A model generated the notes under the pieces. The model saw nothing but the letters and a program-made list of their open reading frames with translations, did not search any database and was not told the DNA's origin. Below, in pieces: positions 25,438-40,400 of a DNA stretch of 64,000 bases. Numbering within the stretch: position 1 is the first letter of the stretch; every line of letters starts with the position of its first letter. The translations under genes were made by a program, and so were the position numbers. This DNA comes from Congeria kusceri (lineage: Eukaryota > Mollusca > Bivalvia > Myida > Dreissenidae), in assembly GCA_027627225.1 (NCBI GenBank), contig CM051033.1, positions 50,705,516 to 50,769,515 of the forward strand, written 5' to 3'.

Positions 25438-28400
25438 GTGAGGAACATTTTGCGTCTTTTCCTAGTGCTTGGATTCAATCTTTCTCTAAATGAGAAATTT
25501 GCTAAAAAAAAGTGACACCAAAATTTCTATAAAAGGCCCCTTTCTCCCTCCCCCCAAAAAAGCAAGATAATAAAAGCATGAACAGGTGCACAATACAGTA
25601 ATTTGTGCTGTTGACATAGTTTTGTAGCATTTGTGCAAAATTTAATCTTTTACACTTTGTAAATTAGAGTTCGTTACATCTTACTGTATGTCAACATACT
25701 ACTTTTTTGAACTATAGAAGTTTTTGTTATGTTCTGTAAAATGTTGTGTCATGGTTATTAATTTAAACTTTCCGTTTGGTACCTTCAGGAGTTGAATGTG
25801 ATTGTTGTCTGGTGACATTATTGGCTGCATGGAGACATATTCATATTCAGCCACCTGGCTTAACATTTTCTTTAGGAAGATGTTCCACACGGTACTGAAA
25901 CGCTACTCATTCGAGGCATTTTTAAAGGTTTTATAAATAAAAAAGTTGTAGCCAGTGATTTTTTTGGCTATTTTTACTGCCGAATAAAGGCAGTTTCCCC
26001 TTGCCAATAAACTTCCATTTTCCCCTAAAATGACCCAATTTTTCCCCCCAAAAAGGAAAACAATTCCCATCAAGCTGGGTTGGTATTTCAATTAAAAATT
26101 GACAACTTGTATTGCTATTTTTACACACAATTTTAGGCAAATAGACCAAAAATCAGTGTTCGAGACATTGATAAAACAGTAATGGTACTACCCTGAATAA
26201 CTTGCACCCGAGTTAAGAAGCAAAAAACATAGATTAAAAAATTACTGTTACCATGTATAAAAATCGTTTACTATTTTCCCCATTTTGAGGTTTGTCGCGC
26301 TAAAACTTCCCTTGTTGGTAGGCACAGGTAGTTGTAAAAATTTCAAAAAAAAATCACTGGTAGCCAATTGAAAATTTTTGAAGCCAAAATTTTAAATTTG
26401 AAGCTATTAGCTAATTTGGCAAATAGCACCGTGAGTCGTGACTATTACGTGGCTGCTGCAGGGGTGAGTCAATGGAGGCCGAGTTGAACATGATTGTTAT
26501 CTGGGCTCATATACACAAAACTCCTAAGGGGAAACTTAAGTAAATTTCTTACATCCACAATATTCCTCATTAGGCTATGGCTGTTTAATGTATGGGTCAT
26601 TTCAAAATGCTTTAAACTAGTAAATATTCAGTATTTTACCCTTTTGTCAACACAAATCGTTGAATTTCACTTCGAAAATTTGTTCTGAAATTTGCCAACT
26701 TATGTTAAGATTTCCCTAAGGAGCTTTGTGAATACCAACCCTGGGCTGGTATACACAAAGCTCCTTAGGGAAAACTTTAGAAAATTTCTTAAATTCATAA
26801 AACCCCTGAATTCTGTGGCTGTTATATGTATATGTAATTTTACATTAAAATGGTCCAAACTAGTAAATATTGTTGATGTCTTTCATATTTAACCAATTGG
26901 TAAACATATACCATTGGATTTCAAATGGAAATTTTGATATGAAATTTTCACTTAAGTTCACCTTTAGTTAAGATTTTCCTTAGGAGCTTTGTGAATACTG
27001 GCCCTGGGGCCATATTCCAGAAACATCTTAAGTTTATCTTAAAACATTTTCACTTAAGTTCCGATTTGGGTAAGGTTATATATTTAAAACTACAAATAAA
27101 TTAGTGAATCAAATTACAGCTAAGTCAATAGTAGTCAATAATAAGTTGATAATTAGTGAACACTAAGCTGAATTCCATGTATAAATGAACTAAAATGCCA
27201 AAGAAAAATGACTATTTTAAGGCTAAGGATAAGATTTCACTTAAGATGTTTCTGGAATACGGCTTCAATGGGAACACATAATTGATCACATTAATCACCA
27301 TTTTGTTCCTAACTATACTATAACATTGCTCTTTCAGGGGCGAGATCGGACAGTTGGAGTCTGAGAAACAAGAGCTGCTGAAGGAACTGCGTCTGGCAGA
27401 GAGTCGCAGCAACCAGGTTATGGATGAAGATCACACAGACACCCTTGTAACCCTTGCTGACGCTAAAGGTAGTGTTTGTTAGGAAATCGTTTTTAAATTC
27501 CCGTACCAACTTAGAAACAACGAAATACAACCATGAAGTCTTGTTTTGACAAAATACCGTATATTCCCTAATAAAAGTCCCCACCCTCCCAATGACCTCA
27601 CTTTGCTTTAAACAAACGCTCAATGTTAATGCATGCTGGACACCTGGGCCCAGTTGCTCAAAACTTTAACGGCCGGTTAAGCTAACGGCCTGTTAAGCTA
27701 ACGGCCTGTTAACTTTAGATGTAAATAAAACTAATATTACAAGCATCTCGCTTATGAAGCATTTGACAATTATTTGAGCATATCAATTTATTTAAAATAA
27801 ACGCAAATTTTAAAATTTTAACATTTAATTTACATCAAAAACTTCATCCAAAAGTTAACGGCTGTTAGCTTAATTGTCCGTTAAAGTTTTGAACAACTGG
27901 GCGCAGGTTTTGTAAATATGTGAAAGGAACGCTTTCACCATGAGGTACATAGTCATATAAAAATGTTTTCCATGTACTGATATATATGACAGAACACCAA
28001 AAACGGGACACACCTTCAATGCTTCCTTTCAGAAAATGTATACCCCCAGCGTCATTATATTAGGGAATATACGGTATATGTTTTACAATTTATTCAAATA
28101 TGTACCAAATGGGCTCTGATGTGGTGTGATCTGCTTGGGTCTGAAATTGAGACATTGTTCACTTTGCAGAGGATCACGATAAAGAGATTGAGGACGAGAA
28201 GAAGAAAGCAACGGAGCTGGACGCCAAGATTCGAGAATGGGAGCGTAAGACGAAGCAGCAGCATCGCAACATGGGCGGCGTTCACATGAGCTCTCAGCAC
28301 ACCGTTCAGACACAGAAGACGCTCCGAACTTTGGAGAACAGACTCGATCAGGTACGAGCTTGATGTGTGATTTCAAGTTATTTATTTTGAAATCTAAACA

Positions 28401-31400
28401 TTTTTTAAATACATTATTTTGAAGTGGCTATTAATAAAGGTGCCTTCCCCATGCAGAATTGAAATCATGCAATTTTCCCAAATGTTGACTTCACTTGGTT
28501 GTTTGTTCACCTTTTACCATATGAGGTGCGTCGTGGGAAAACCAGACTTAATGCATGTGCATAAAGAGTTGTCCCGGATCAGCCTGTGCAGTCTGCACAT
28601 GCTAATCCGGTACAGCACTTTCCGCTTTTATGGTATTTTCTGTTTCTAGAAAGTCTCTTCTAAACATAAATCCACTGTAGGCGGAAAGTGCCGTCCTGGA
28701 TTTGCCTGTGCAGACTGCACAGGCTAATCCGGGATGACACTTTACGCACATGCATTAAGACCGGTTTTCCCACGACGCGCCTCATATTATTTGCAATAAT
28801 TTGTTTTTTCCAAAACCTCTGACCAGGGCCCCATCACCAGTTTCTGAAAAATCTGTTCTTATATGCAATACATAGTGCAGACTGGATTAGAAAACAGTAA
28901 CAATTATACTTCTCCTAGACATGCCCTAGACATGCCCTAGACATGCGGTTACAGGGTTATTCTCAGCCTTCTTATTCTTGTAGGTTGACTGGCAATATTT
29001 CAGTACTGTTTCTAACTGTGATAATCTGTTGTCTATATGTCTGTAGATACTGGAAACAGTACTGTGGCTTTATAACTGAGGGTGTTGTGGGAAACCGGGC
29101 TTAATGCATGTGCGGAAAGTGTCGTCCCGGATTAGCCTGCGAGGACGGCACTTTCGGCCTATAGTGGATTTATGTTTAGAAGGAACTGCAGACTGCACAG
29201 ACTAATAAGGGACAACACTTTATGCACATGCATTAAGCCGGGTTTTCCCACGACACGCCTAAATTATTAAAATCTTTTTCACATTTTATAACCTGATGTT
29301 GGTGTTGTTGTTTTCAGTCCAAACGTAAATTCAACACGATCCTGACAGACAACGCCCGCATGCGGGACGAGATCGAGAGCTTGCGTGTCGAGAGAACCAG
29401 ATTCGACCAGCTCTACAAGAAGCTTGACAAGGAGCTCACGTCACTACGGCGACAGAAGGGTCAGCTGATCGAGGAGTCCACACAGGCGTATGATGCCAGG
29501 TTAGTTTTGGGAAGAAAAAATAGTGAAATTAATAACTTGCAGAATGTGATAAGATTTTTGTCTCATTTTACTTACTGGCCTTCACTGATTTTCTAGGTTA
29601 TAATGCATTTATTTATTTATTTTTAGGCAAAAAGTATACTATTTTGTAGCGATTGGTCGGATTTAATCCGCATCGCAACATAATTCGTCATGTAAATCCA
29701 ACTGGTGTTTGTAAACAGTTTTACTTACAGAAGGATCTGTGTTTTTGTAACACATTGTAATGTATCGAGCAAACCAAATGTTCCTGACATAGGTTGTATA
29801 CCTAACGTAAACACAAAATAATACATACATTAAGATGATCATATTATTTGTTCAGGCTTAATTTGGCCACTTTCACCTTTTGTGTTGCTGTAAAGGGACT
29901 TGTTCACAGTTTTTTGTTGTATTTTGTTAACTTCCATTAACTGTCTAAAGTGGAAAAACTAGAGCATCTGGGCCCATATTTATAAAGATTCTTAAGCCAA
30001 TCTTAACTTAAGTTGAACAAAAGACAAAATTAGAATTTGTGTTTAAAACACTATGCTTTGGAACATTTGCATGACTAATGCTAGATAATAATACACTTTA
30101 AATTATATTGCAAATTATGTGTCAAAATCATCCAAAAATGCATTACTTTGTCCATGATTAAATTTCAGAATTTTAATATTTTGCTTACTTTTTGACTAAT
30201 ATTCTTTATAAATACAAGCCCTGAACTAAAGAACTCAAGTATTATAACAAGAAAAGCATCAAAAATGGCTGCCACCAGGGATCTAACCTATGATCTACGG
30301 ATCCAAAGTCTGGGCTGGTATTCACAAAGCATCTTAAGTAGTTTCTTAAATATTTTCACTTAAGTGAAAAATTTGAATGTATTATATTTCTTAATTAATT
30401 AACATATGCATTTGTTGTTGATATTCCTCAAATAATACTTTAAATAATGATGCTATTTTAAAGGGATACTTAGTGCAAAACTGTTTCTTTATGGAATTAT
30501 ACAGTTGAGGAAATTTAAACATTTAAGGATAAGGATAAAATTTAACTTAAGATGCTTGGTGAATACCACCCCTGACCCGCAAAGCTTGGCCAATCTGATT
30601 GATAAACATGTTAATGTAATTCTACTTCATGTAAGTGATGCATGTGATTACAAAAAATTGCAACAAAAACAGCATAAGTACTCCAAAATTGTCAATTGTT
30701 TTGCGTTACAAACACTTTATAATCATGTCCATTTCAACTGGCAACTACTAATTAATGAAACATTATTTTCAATACAATGTAGTGCTTTTTGCTCATTTAT
30801 AATACATTTTTCTTCTATTTTTGGAATCTGTGACAAAAAGTTGGAAAAATTGTCATTTCGTCAGTCTGTGAACAGGTCCCTTTAAATGCATGCCCTCTTC
30901 ACAGAGACAACGCCCAACATGAGATGATCAGCTTGAGGAAGAAATATTCAGGCTGTTTAGTCAAGATGGTTTAGTTTTAGCAATAAAATAGGTTTTATCG
31001 GTATTTTTAAAGCCAATGTATACATGAAAGGTCAAAATATTATTTTCACAATTATATTATATGGTATTACGGCGCTAATTTTCACAATTAGAAGGACCCC
31101 GGACCCATTCACAAAGGACTGGAGAAAAATACTGATTTATTACCTTTCTCAAAAATATAAAAATGGGTGAATAAGTCCCTTTTAATGTTACACACTCTCC
31201 ACAGAGACGACGCCCAGCAGAAGATGATCATCCTGAAGGAGAAGGCGGACAAGGACCTGCAGCAGCACAACGCGGAGATGAAGGAGCTGCTACGCATCAT
31301 CGACCACGACAGGAACCTGCGGGGATTCATGGGGATCAAGGGTCAGGAGAGGCAGGAAGACCCGCAGCTCGTTATCTGGAGGCAGAGAAAGGGTAAGGCA

Positions 31401-34400
31401 GTTGTTTTTATCGTTATCAGGAGAACTTTCTATCGTTATCTGGACAACTTTCTCTCATTATGTGAGAATTTTCTATCATTATCTTGACAACTTTCTGTCA
31501 TTATCTGGAGACAGAGAAAGGGTAAGGCAGTGGGTTTTATCGTTATCTGAAGAACTTTCTATCGTTATCTGGAGAACTTTCTGTTGTTATCTGGAGAACT
31601 TTCTATCATTATCTGAAGAACTTGCTATTGTTATCTGGAGAACTTTCTATCGTTATATGGAGAACTTTCTATCGTTATCTGGAGAACTTTCTATTGTTAT
31701 CTGGAGAACTTTCTAACATTATCTGAAGAACTTTCTATCGTTATCTGGGCAACTTTTTATCATTATCTGGACAACTCTCTGTCATTATCTGGACAACTTT
31801 CAATCATTATCTGTTGGCAGAGAAAGGGTAGGGATAACTTTGTATCATGGCTGAGCTGGTGTTTTCGTAAAGCTAATTTGGAAATCTTACTTTCAGATAT
31901 ACTTAAATGCAGTGTTCCCAAAATCCCTCATTGAGGTGTGTGATGCCCCCGGTTGTAGCCATGAAACCCCCACTTTTTATACAAAACCCTTAGCATTCAG
32001 ATTTTACTTATAATTTTCTGGATTTCATATGGAAGGTCTGCACAGAAAACACAAAGTTATGAAAAGTAATGGAAACCCTGCTTAAGTAATTTTTTAGGCA
32101 CAGAGAGACTGGGTGGGAAAACTGCTGCGCATTCCACTTACTCCATTCTTGAATATAAGCCATAGCAAGTTGCTGTGTGTTTTGTGCAGTTCAACCTTCT
32201 GTCTTCAGTTTGGGTGTGAAACCATTAATTCCAAACAAAATCCGATTGAGGAAGTTCAATGTTTTTTTTCCCTATCAAAACTAGGCTTTGTGTCAGATAG
32301 TTACCCAATAATAACACTGTTTACTGTTACCATGGTTACAGAAGCGATGGAGGCTGAGCGCAAGAAGGAGAGCCAGGAGGACTCGGTGGAGACGTTTGAG
32401 GCCGCGTTTGAGCGCATCAAGGAGATGACAGGACTCGAGGACCTGGACGAGCTCGTCAGAAGGTATGTGAATAAAACAGCTGTAACATCTTACAGGCTGT
32501 CAACTGATTCTTATATTCTTATATTGGAAGGAAATCCTATAATTTGAAAAACTTCCTATATTTTTATATTTTCCTATATTTTGGAAAGAAATCCTGTATT
32601 TTCAAAAACTTACGATGTTTTCTATATTTTCCTATATACCGGTAAAAGAAATTTTCCTACATTTTTGCAAAATTTGGTCATTTACGCATTTGAAATGGGT
32701 CCGTGAACAGTTAATCAATAACGTATATGTTGAGTTTTTTCTCGCTCGCTTCCCTCACCTCAAATTCAGATTATTGTTAGGTTATAGCATATGCATGTCC
32801 CATTTGCCATTTGATCAGCATGAACATGTTTTGTAAGTGTTTTGTTTATGAAAACACAAGCTGTAATACTTATCAGGCTAGAATATGATCCCATATTATC
32901 CTTATAATGAAATGTATTTTCTATAAAATTCCTATATTTTTTCGCCAAAAAGTCCTATATTTTTGGTGAAAATATTCCAATATTTATATAATCTTCCTAT
33001 ATTTTCTAGAAAACTTGGTTGACAGCCTGTTCTTAGTTAAATGCCCATTATGTTATTGGAATGTGTTCTTAATTTAAAGAAAATTGTTTTTAACTTATGG
33101 GTTTGCCGTTATTATAACAAGAAAACAATTAAATTAGCGTTGTATTTAATTGATTTAAAAACTGATCAGAAAACGAAAGTAAAAGACTATAAATACATAT
33201 TGACATTAACACTACATGTATATACAGAAATAGGCCTTAATGTTGAATATACAGTCGCCCTAGACGCTGTAGTTGAGGTGTATCTCTCGTTTCTTTTAAT
33301 ACTGAAATTAAATTCTTTTGAGTCAGTTCTAATGTCCTCCTGAGCATTAGTTGTTGTTGTTGTTGTTTTTGTTGTTTTTTTCCTATTTATATATTTAATT
33401 GCTAAAGACGAATTATTTGATTGATTTTACATGATATCACATGATTTTGTATTGCTCTTTTCAATAGGTTCATCGAGGTTGAAGACAGAAACTTTGCCCT
33501 GTTTAACTTTGTGAACGAACAGAATAATGAAATTGAACAGCTGAATGAAGACATTGACGAGGTATTTGGATATGGTGCTGTTTAATTTCTCAATAACAAG
33601 ATATGTGTGCAGTTGCTATCTAAATTGTTAAATAATTTGTGTACCTTTTCGCATTTATCAATTCTTATAATAATTTATGATATTTGCAAAATCAGATGTT
33701 TTTCTCAATTTTCAACATAGACTGGGTCTGTATTTAATAACCTATTTGTAGACTTAAGAATAAAGAATAGACTTAAAGTGTTTGCAAATATGCTGGTACC
33801 AATGCCGCTAAGTATGCCATTGTTATAATATTATATGTTATAATCAGAGTTGATGAATATCAAGTAAGATTCAAATGAACAGCGTTTTTAGAACAATAAA
33901 ATATAAACAGTTTTAAGAATATTCTTTATTTTTAAGTCTAAGAAAGGGTTTGTGAATATGGGCCAAGGCCCCAGTTCCCAAAACTTGTGAAACATGTAAA
34001 TGATTGGAGTTGCAATGTCTTTTTCTTTTCATTTCAGATAAGGAATGAAATCGAGAAGTTCAAGCTTCAAGGAATCGAGCTGGAAGATCAGAGAAAGAAG
34101 ATCCTCAAAGAGCTCGAGGACAAGCAGACATCATCGTCGAAAGAGGCCGACGAATACGAGAAGAAATGCACGGAGATATCCAAGATAATCGATCAGCTTA
34201 AACAAGGTTCGTATTATCAGTGACTGCTGGATTTCCAGAGGTCAAGGTCATATATATACTACGTAGAATTTTCTTCAATCTCAAAAGTAGAAATTTGATA
34301 AAATTGGTAAATATTGTTTCGTATTAATGTCCGAAATGTATTTTTCTTAACAAGTTTTTATACCCCCACAAACGAAGTTTAGGGGGGGTATATAGGAGTG

Positions 34401-37400
34401 AGCTTGTCGGTCTGCCGGTCTGTCCTTCTGTTGTTTTTTTTTTCCGGATGGTAACTCAAGAAAGGCTGGACATATTCAAATAATTTTTGGTACACATGTG
34501 TAACATCATAAAATACAGGTCAAGTTCGATGTTGGTTACAAAGACAGAGTTATGGCCCCTTTTCAACTTAAAATTCCCTAAAAACATGTTTTCCGGATGA
34601 TAACTCAAGAAAGGCTAGACATATTCAAATAATTTTTGGTACACATGTGTAACATCATAAAATACAGGTCAATTTCGATGTTGGTTACAAACCACTAAAT
34701 TTTGACAGAGTTATGGCCCCTTTTCGACTTAAAATTCCCTAAAAACATGGTTTCCAGATGATAACTCAAGAAAGGCTTGACATATTCAAATAATATTTGG
34801 TACACATGTGTAACATCATAGAATACAGGTCAAGTTCAATGTTGATTACAAACCACTAAATTTTGACAGAGTTATGGCTCTTTATTTGACTTAAATTCCC
34901 TAAAAACATGGTTTCCTGACGATAACTCAACAATGGCTTGACATATTTAAATAATTATTGGTACACATGTGTAGCAACATAAAATACAGGTCAAGTTTAA
35001 CTTTGGTTACAAACCACTAAATTTTGAATTATGGCCCCTGTTTGACTTAAATTCCCGAAAAACATTGACATTAACTCATAAAAGGCTTCACATATTTAAA
35101 TTATTTTTGGTACATAGGTGTAACAGCATAAAATACAGATCAAGTTCAACTTTGGTTGTAAACCACTAAATGTTGACAGAGTTATAGCTCCTAATTGAAA
35201 TTAAATGTTTCCAAATACACTGTTGACCATTCACAAATTAAAGCATTCTCTCTCTGTCCATTTGTTTCGAATGGATCCCATAGTTTTGTGACAAGGCCAT
35301 ATTGTGGGGGTATATCCGTCACTCATGTGACAATTCTAGTTTATTTACTTTAAAATGTGTTTTATACACAAAATTTATTCTTACTGGTTTATATGATAAA
35401 ATAGCATTTTAAATATATCTTGGACAAGGTTTTGTATGTATTAATATCCAAAATTTCTTATTATTAACAAGCTTTGTATTTACTTTAATATGTGTTTCAT
35501 CCACAAAACTTATTCTTGCTGGTATGCATAATAAAATTACACTTTCCACTTTAAATATGATTTATCAAATAAATTAGCAAATAATAAATTATCAATTATC
35601 CTGACTATTAATAGATATCTTATTTCACTAAAGTTTAACTTGATAATGTGACATTAAATTAAAAATTAGCATCAGAAGTTGTATCTTTAGAGTTTGCATT
35701 CAAACGCTTTTCATGAATTGTGAAATTTGTAGCAAAAGATTAAACAATATTTTCAGGAATTGAATCATTATTTGGCAAAATCAACTGCGATCGGGCAGCC
35801 ATCGATGACATGCTTGGCGCGACGCATGGCGTGACGGACGGCAACATGATACAGTATCTCGGTATCATTGAGCAGCGAACCAATGAACTGCTGGCAATTC
35901 AGAACTATGTGGCATCAAAGGTTTGTCTTATTCAAAAGCTACACTCTGTATTGTTCAAATAACGTGTGTCACTTACAAATAAGTGTTAATGTTACACATC
36001 CAAGTATACGAGCCCCTTTAGCCTAGTGGTTATTGAGTCAGACTTTTGATCCAATGTGATTTCATGAAAGTTCAGTGATTTCATGCCCCCTTAAAAGATT
36101 TAACAATAGTCTCAGTATATCATATTCAGTTCTTTGTGATTATATCTAAACATTTCTAGAAGAGGTTTGTTACAAAATGGTGTTACAACTAAAAGGTATT
36201 GGGCCGGGCCCGGCTAGCTCAGTTGGTAGAGCGCTGGACTGTCAATCCGGGGATCATGAGTTCAAATCCCAGCCCGGCCACATAACTTGTGTGGGGATTG
36301 GTCATGAAATTATTTCTATGGCCATTCTCCCCCTACCTCTGATTCAAGTACGGCAGTTGTCAGTTACTGGCATAAGTATGTGCACTTAGTGCTGGTAAAC
36401 CGCTTCGATCGGCTAACCTTGCCCAGGAAAAGTGTAAGTTAACTGACCGCCGTGATATGACTAAAATACAGTTAAAAACGGCTAAAAATCCAAATAAACA
36501 AACAAACAAAAAAAATGTGTTTTTTAGGACTTGGACAGATATGAGAAGGGCCCAAGCCTGATTGGAGAAGGTCCAGCCGCACCGGCTCCCAGCTTGCCGA
36601 TCATTCCACCATCAGTAGGGTAGGTATTGGTCTCTTTAACAGGGAACCATTTTAATTTTTTTTGTTCCATGGTGGTGAATACGTAAAATCTCAGTTGCAC
36701 CGGCTCCCTGCCTGCCGATCATTCCACCATCAGAAGGGTAGGTATTGGTCTCTTTAACAGGGAACCATTTAAAAAAAATTTGTTCCATGGTGGTGAATAA
36801 GTAAAATCTCAGTTGCACCGGCTCCCTGCCTGCCAATCATTCCACCATCAGTAGGGTAGGTATTGGTCTCTTTAACGGGGAACCATTTTAAAAATTTTTC
36901 TTCCATGGTGGTGAATAAATAAAATCTAATTTGCACCGGCTCCCTGTCTGCCTATTGTTTCACCATCAGTAGAGTAGGTATTTGTCTCTTTAACAGGGAA
37001 CCATTTTAAATTTGTTTGTTCCATGGTGGTAAATAAGTAAAAATTTCAGTTGCACCGGCTCCCAGCGTGTCAATCATTTCATCATCCGTTTCGGTAGGTA
37101 TATGTCTCCTAAACAGGGAACCATTAAAAAAGAATTTGTGCCCTAGTGGTAAATAAGTAAAATCTCAGTTGCACTGGCTCCCTGCATATCAATCATTTCA
37201 CCATCTTTTGGGTAAGTATATGTCTTCTAAACAGGGAACCATGTTTTAGCTGAAAAAGGGTGATTTAGTTTTATAACCCTCACAGTCATACTACTATCTG
37301 TAGAATAGATATTTGTCTTTTTAAGCCTGGAACTATTCTTAGGGTAGAATTAGTCTTACACCAGACATATTCTTGATTTTAAAATTGTCGTTTTGCATTT

Positions 37401-40400
37401 TGCTTAATACATGTTGGTTGTTATTTTATTTGGTTAACATTCAATTGTTGAAGTTCATATGTATATTGTGTATTTGCCAGATTAGGATTAGCAGCTGCAT
37501 TATTTTTAATTTCTAATTATTTTTAATGTTTAATCATTATTGTGTGCTCAGTCTTTATCTAATGATATTTTTAAATTATGACATAAACACAGTGTGATGA
37601 TTTATGAAAATGTCAAAACAGAAAATATTTTTTAAATCTACAGAAATAACTTTTTAACCTCAAACTTTAGTGCAAGTGTCTACAATTGAACATGATACAA
37701 AATTATTACTTCTAAAAATTATGGACCTGATAGAACAAAAAATTTTCTTGCTGATGTTTTATTAGTAATTCAATTCTGACTTATTTTATGGGAACTGACA
37801 TATAAGTGGTTGGCTTTGCATTGATATTGATATTGATTTATATTTTGAGCATAAGTAATATTGTAAAGAATGTATTTAAATAATACATACTATACTACTT
37901 AAATTTCACAATAAGCCAAATATTTAATTAAGTAATTTGCTCAACAATGACATTGTCCTACATTATGACCTGTATATTTCAATAATAATGATTTTATGAA
38001 ATACGGAACCTATATTTTCCATGAACACTTGTTTTAGAGAGTTGGGCTCCAGGTAATTCTTATATTGTTGAAACACCCCCTTTTGGAGTTGCAATATATA
38101 TAAGGCGCGTCGTCAGAAAACTGGACTTAATGCATGTGCGTAAAGTGTCATCCCGGATTAGCCTGTGCGGACTGAACTTTCCGCATTTATGGTATTTTCT
38201 GTTTCAAGAAAGTCTCCTCTAAACATAAATCCACTGTAGGCGGAAAGTGCCGTTCTGAATTAGCCTGTGCAGACTGCACAGGCTGATCGGGGACGACACT
38301 TTATGCACATGCATTAAGACCGGTTTTCCCATGACGCACCTTCAATATATATTGTTTGATTGCTATATGTGGCTCAATTGCGGTTTTCTTCATGCATTGC
38401 ATGCTACCTTTCTGAGAGGGTTGTACGATTTTAGACGAGTCAAAACATTTTTTGTAAGAATGTGAAGTTAAATAAATCAAAATATATTTTCCAGGGCCCT
38501 TAACTTAAAAAGTGAAAACTTTTAAAGTTAATTTCTGAAAGTCATACAATTCCTTAAGTTTGTGGCTGGTTCATTATTTTTTTTTATTAGCTCACCTGAG
38601 CACAAAGTGCTCATGGTGAGCTTTTGTGATCGCCTGTTGTACGCCGTGCATGCGTGCGTGCGTGCGTGTGTGCGTCCTCAACTGTTCATTTAAACAACAT
38701 CTCCTCCTAAACCGCTTGGCAGATTTTCACCAAACTTCACAGGAATGATCCTTGGGTGGACCTCTTTTAAAGTTGTTCAAATCTTTTCGGTCCACTGCAT
38801 ATGTAGGTCACCAGAGCTAAAAATAGATTTAAAAAGTAAAAACTTTAAAAATCTTCTCCTATGAAACCGCAAGGCTCAGAGCTTTCATATTTGACATGTG
38901 ACATCCTCTAGTGGTCCTCTACAAAGATTGTTCAAATAATGCCCCTGGGGTCAAAACTGGCCACGCTCCAGGGGTCACATGGTTTATATAGACTTTTGTA
39001 GCAAAATAACTTTAAAAATCTTCTCCTCTGAAACAGCAAGGCCTAAAGGTTTCATATTTGGTATATAACATTGTATAGTGGTCCTCTACAAAGATTGTTC
39101 ACATAATGCCCCTGGGGTCAAAACTGGCCACACCCCGGGGGTCACATTGTTTATTCAGACTTAAATAGCAAAATGACTTTAAAAATCTTCTCCTTTGAAA
39201 CTGCAAGGCCCAGAGGTTTTACATTTGGTATGAAATATTGTATAGTAGTCCTCTACAAAGATTGTTCAAATCATGCCCCTGGGGTCAAAACTGGCCACAC
39301 CCCAGGGGCATGATTTTAACAATCTTTGGACTATAGACTTAAAATAGCAAACAAACTTTTAAAATCTTCTCTAAAACCGCTTGTCACAGAGGTTTTATAT
39401 TTGGTATGTAACATTGCGGTGGCGTAGTGGTGTCCGCCTAGCGATCGGGAGGTCCCGGGTTTGAACCACACTGGGAGCGTTCTCAAGATCTCCCCCAAAG
39501 ACACCAAGTACTGGTTCTACCCAGGAAACGGACTCGAGAGTGTCTCTATAAGCCTTAGGCTTTCGATGCAATCGAGCTAAAATAAATAGGTTTAAACTAA
39601 ACTAACATTGTATAGTGCTCCTCTACAACCTTTGTTAAAATAATGCCCCTGGGGTTAAAACTGTCCACACCGCGGGTGTCACATGGTTTATATTGACTTA
39701 AATAGCAAAATGACTTTAAAAATCTCTGAAATCTCAAGGCCTAGAGGTTTTATATTTGGTATGTAACATTGTATACCGTAAATACCCAGTCATAAGTGTA
39801 AACGTCTCATAAGTCAAGAAGTTAAAATTCATTCCAGAAACGTATTTCTAATAATAACCATTCCATAAGTCCAGTAAGAATGATCATAAAACACCATCTG
39901 AAAATTGGCCAGAGTATGCCCTACCTAATAAGTAGGTATATGGTACAGTCTGCAGTAAATGCCTTGAAGCTGAAATCACTGCCAAATCCTTTTTAACAGA
40001 TCTTGATGTACACAAAAACCAGTTCCAGCCAGTTTAATTAGCAATATGCTATACACAAAAATCATGGGTTTTGTCTGCAGGTTTATTGATTTGTTATTGG
40101 TGGCTGATGGTCTAGCTGGGGCTTAAAGTGGGGAAGTCAATTAAAATAGAGTACCGGTAGATAGTTTTATTCACAGTTTGCATCTTATTTAATAATTACA
40201 TAGTTAAGCATTTTGTCTTAATTTTGTCGGTAATTAATAGAAAGGGCAAACTGTGATAATTATGAATGGATTATAGTGTGTGGATTAGCAAATATGCAGG
40301 TAAGAAATAAAATGCATTTGACAAATATTTCTATATAATATGCTACGATTTTTGGTGAACTCATGAGTCGAATGTACTTTATAACCACAATTTAAGAGGC

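Noticed and set aside
30505..30885. 126-codon plus-strand frame
   Set aside because: It lies within the AAGGGACYTGTTCACAG element and ends in its terminal repeat; composition is not protein-like.
31402..31716. 104-codon repetitive frame (FLSLSGELSIVIW)
   Set aside because: It is the 22-bp minisatellite read through; three units make 22 codons. It is intronic.
36005..36085. tRNA-like fragment (TAGCCTAGTGGTTATTGAG)
   Set aside because: Only a box A-like part and a weak box B are seen; too degenerate to call as a SINE.
36207..36280. tRNA-Asp gene (GTC loop)
   Set aside because: The acceptor stem is imperfect and a SINE body and A-rich tail follow; read as a SINE head.
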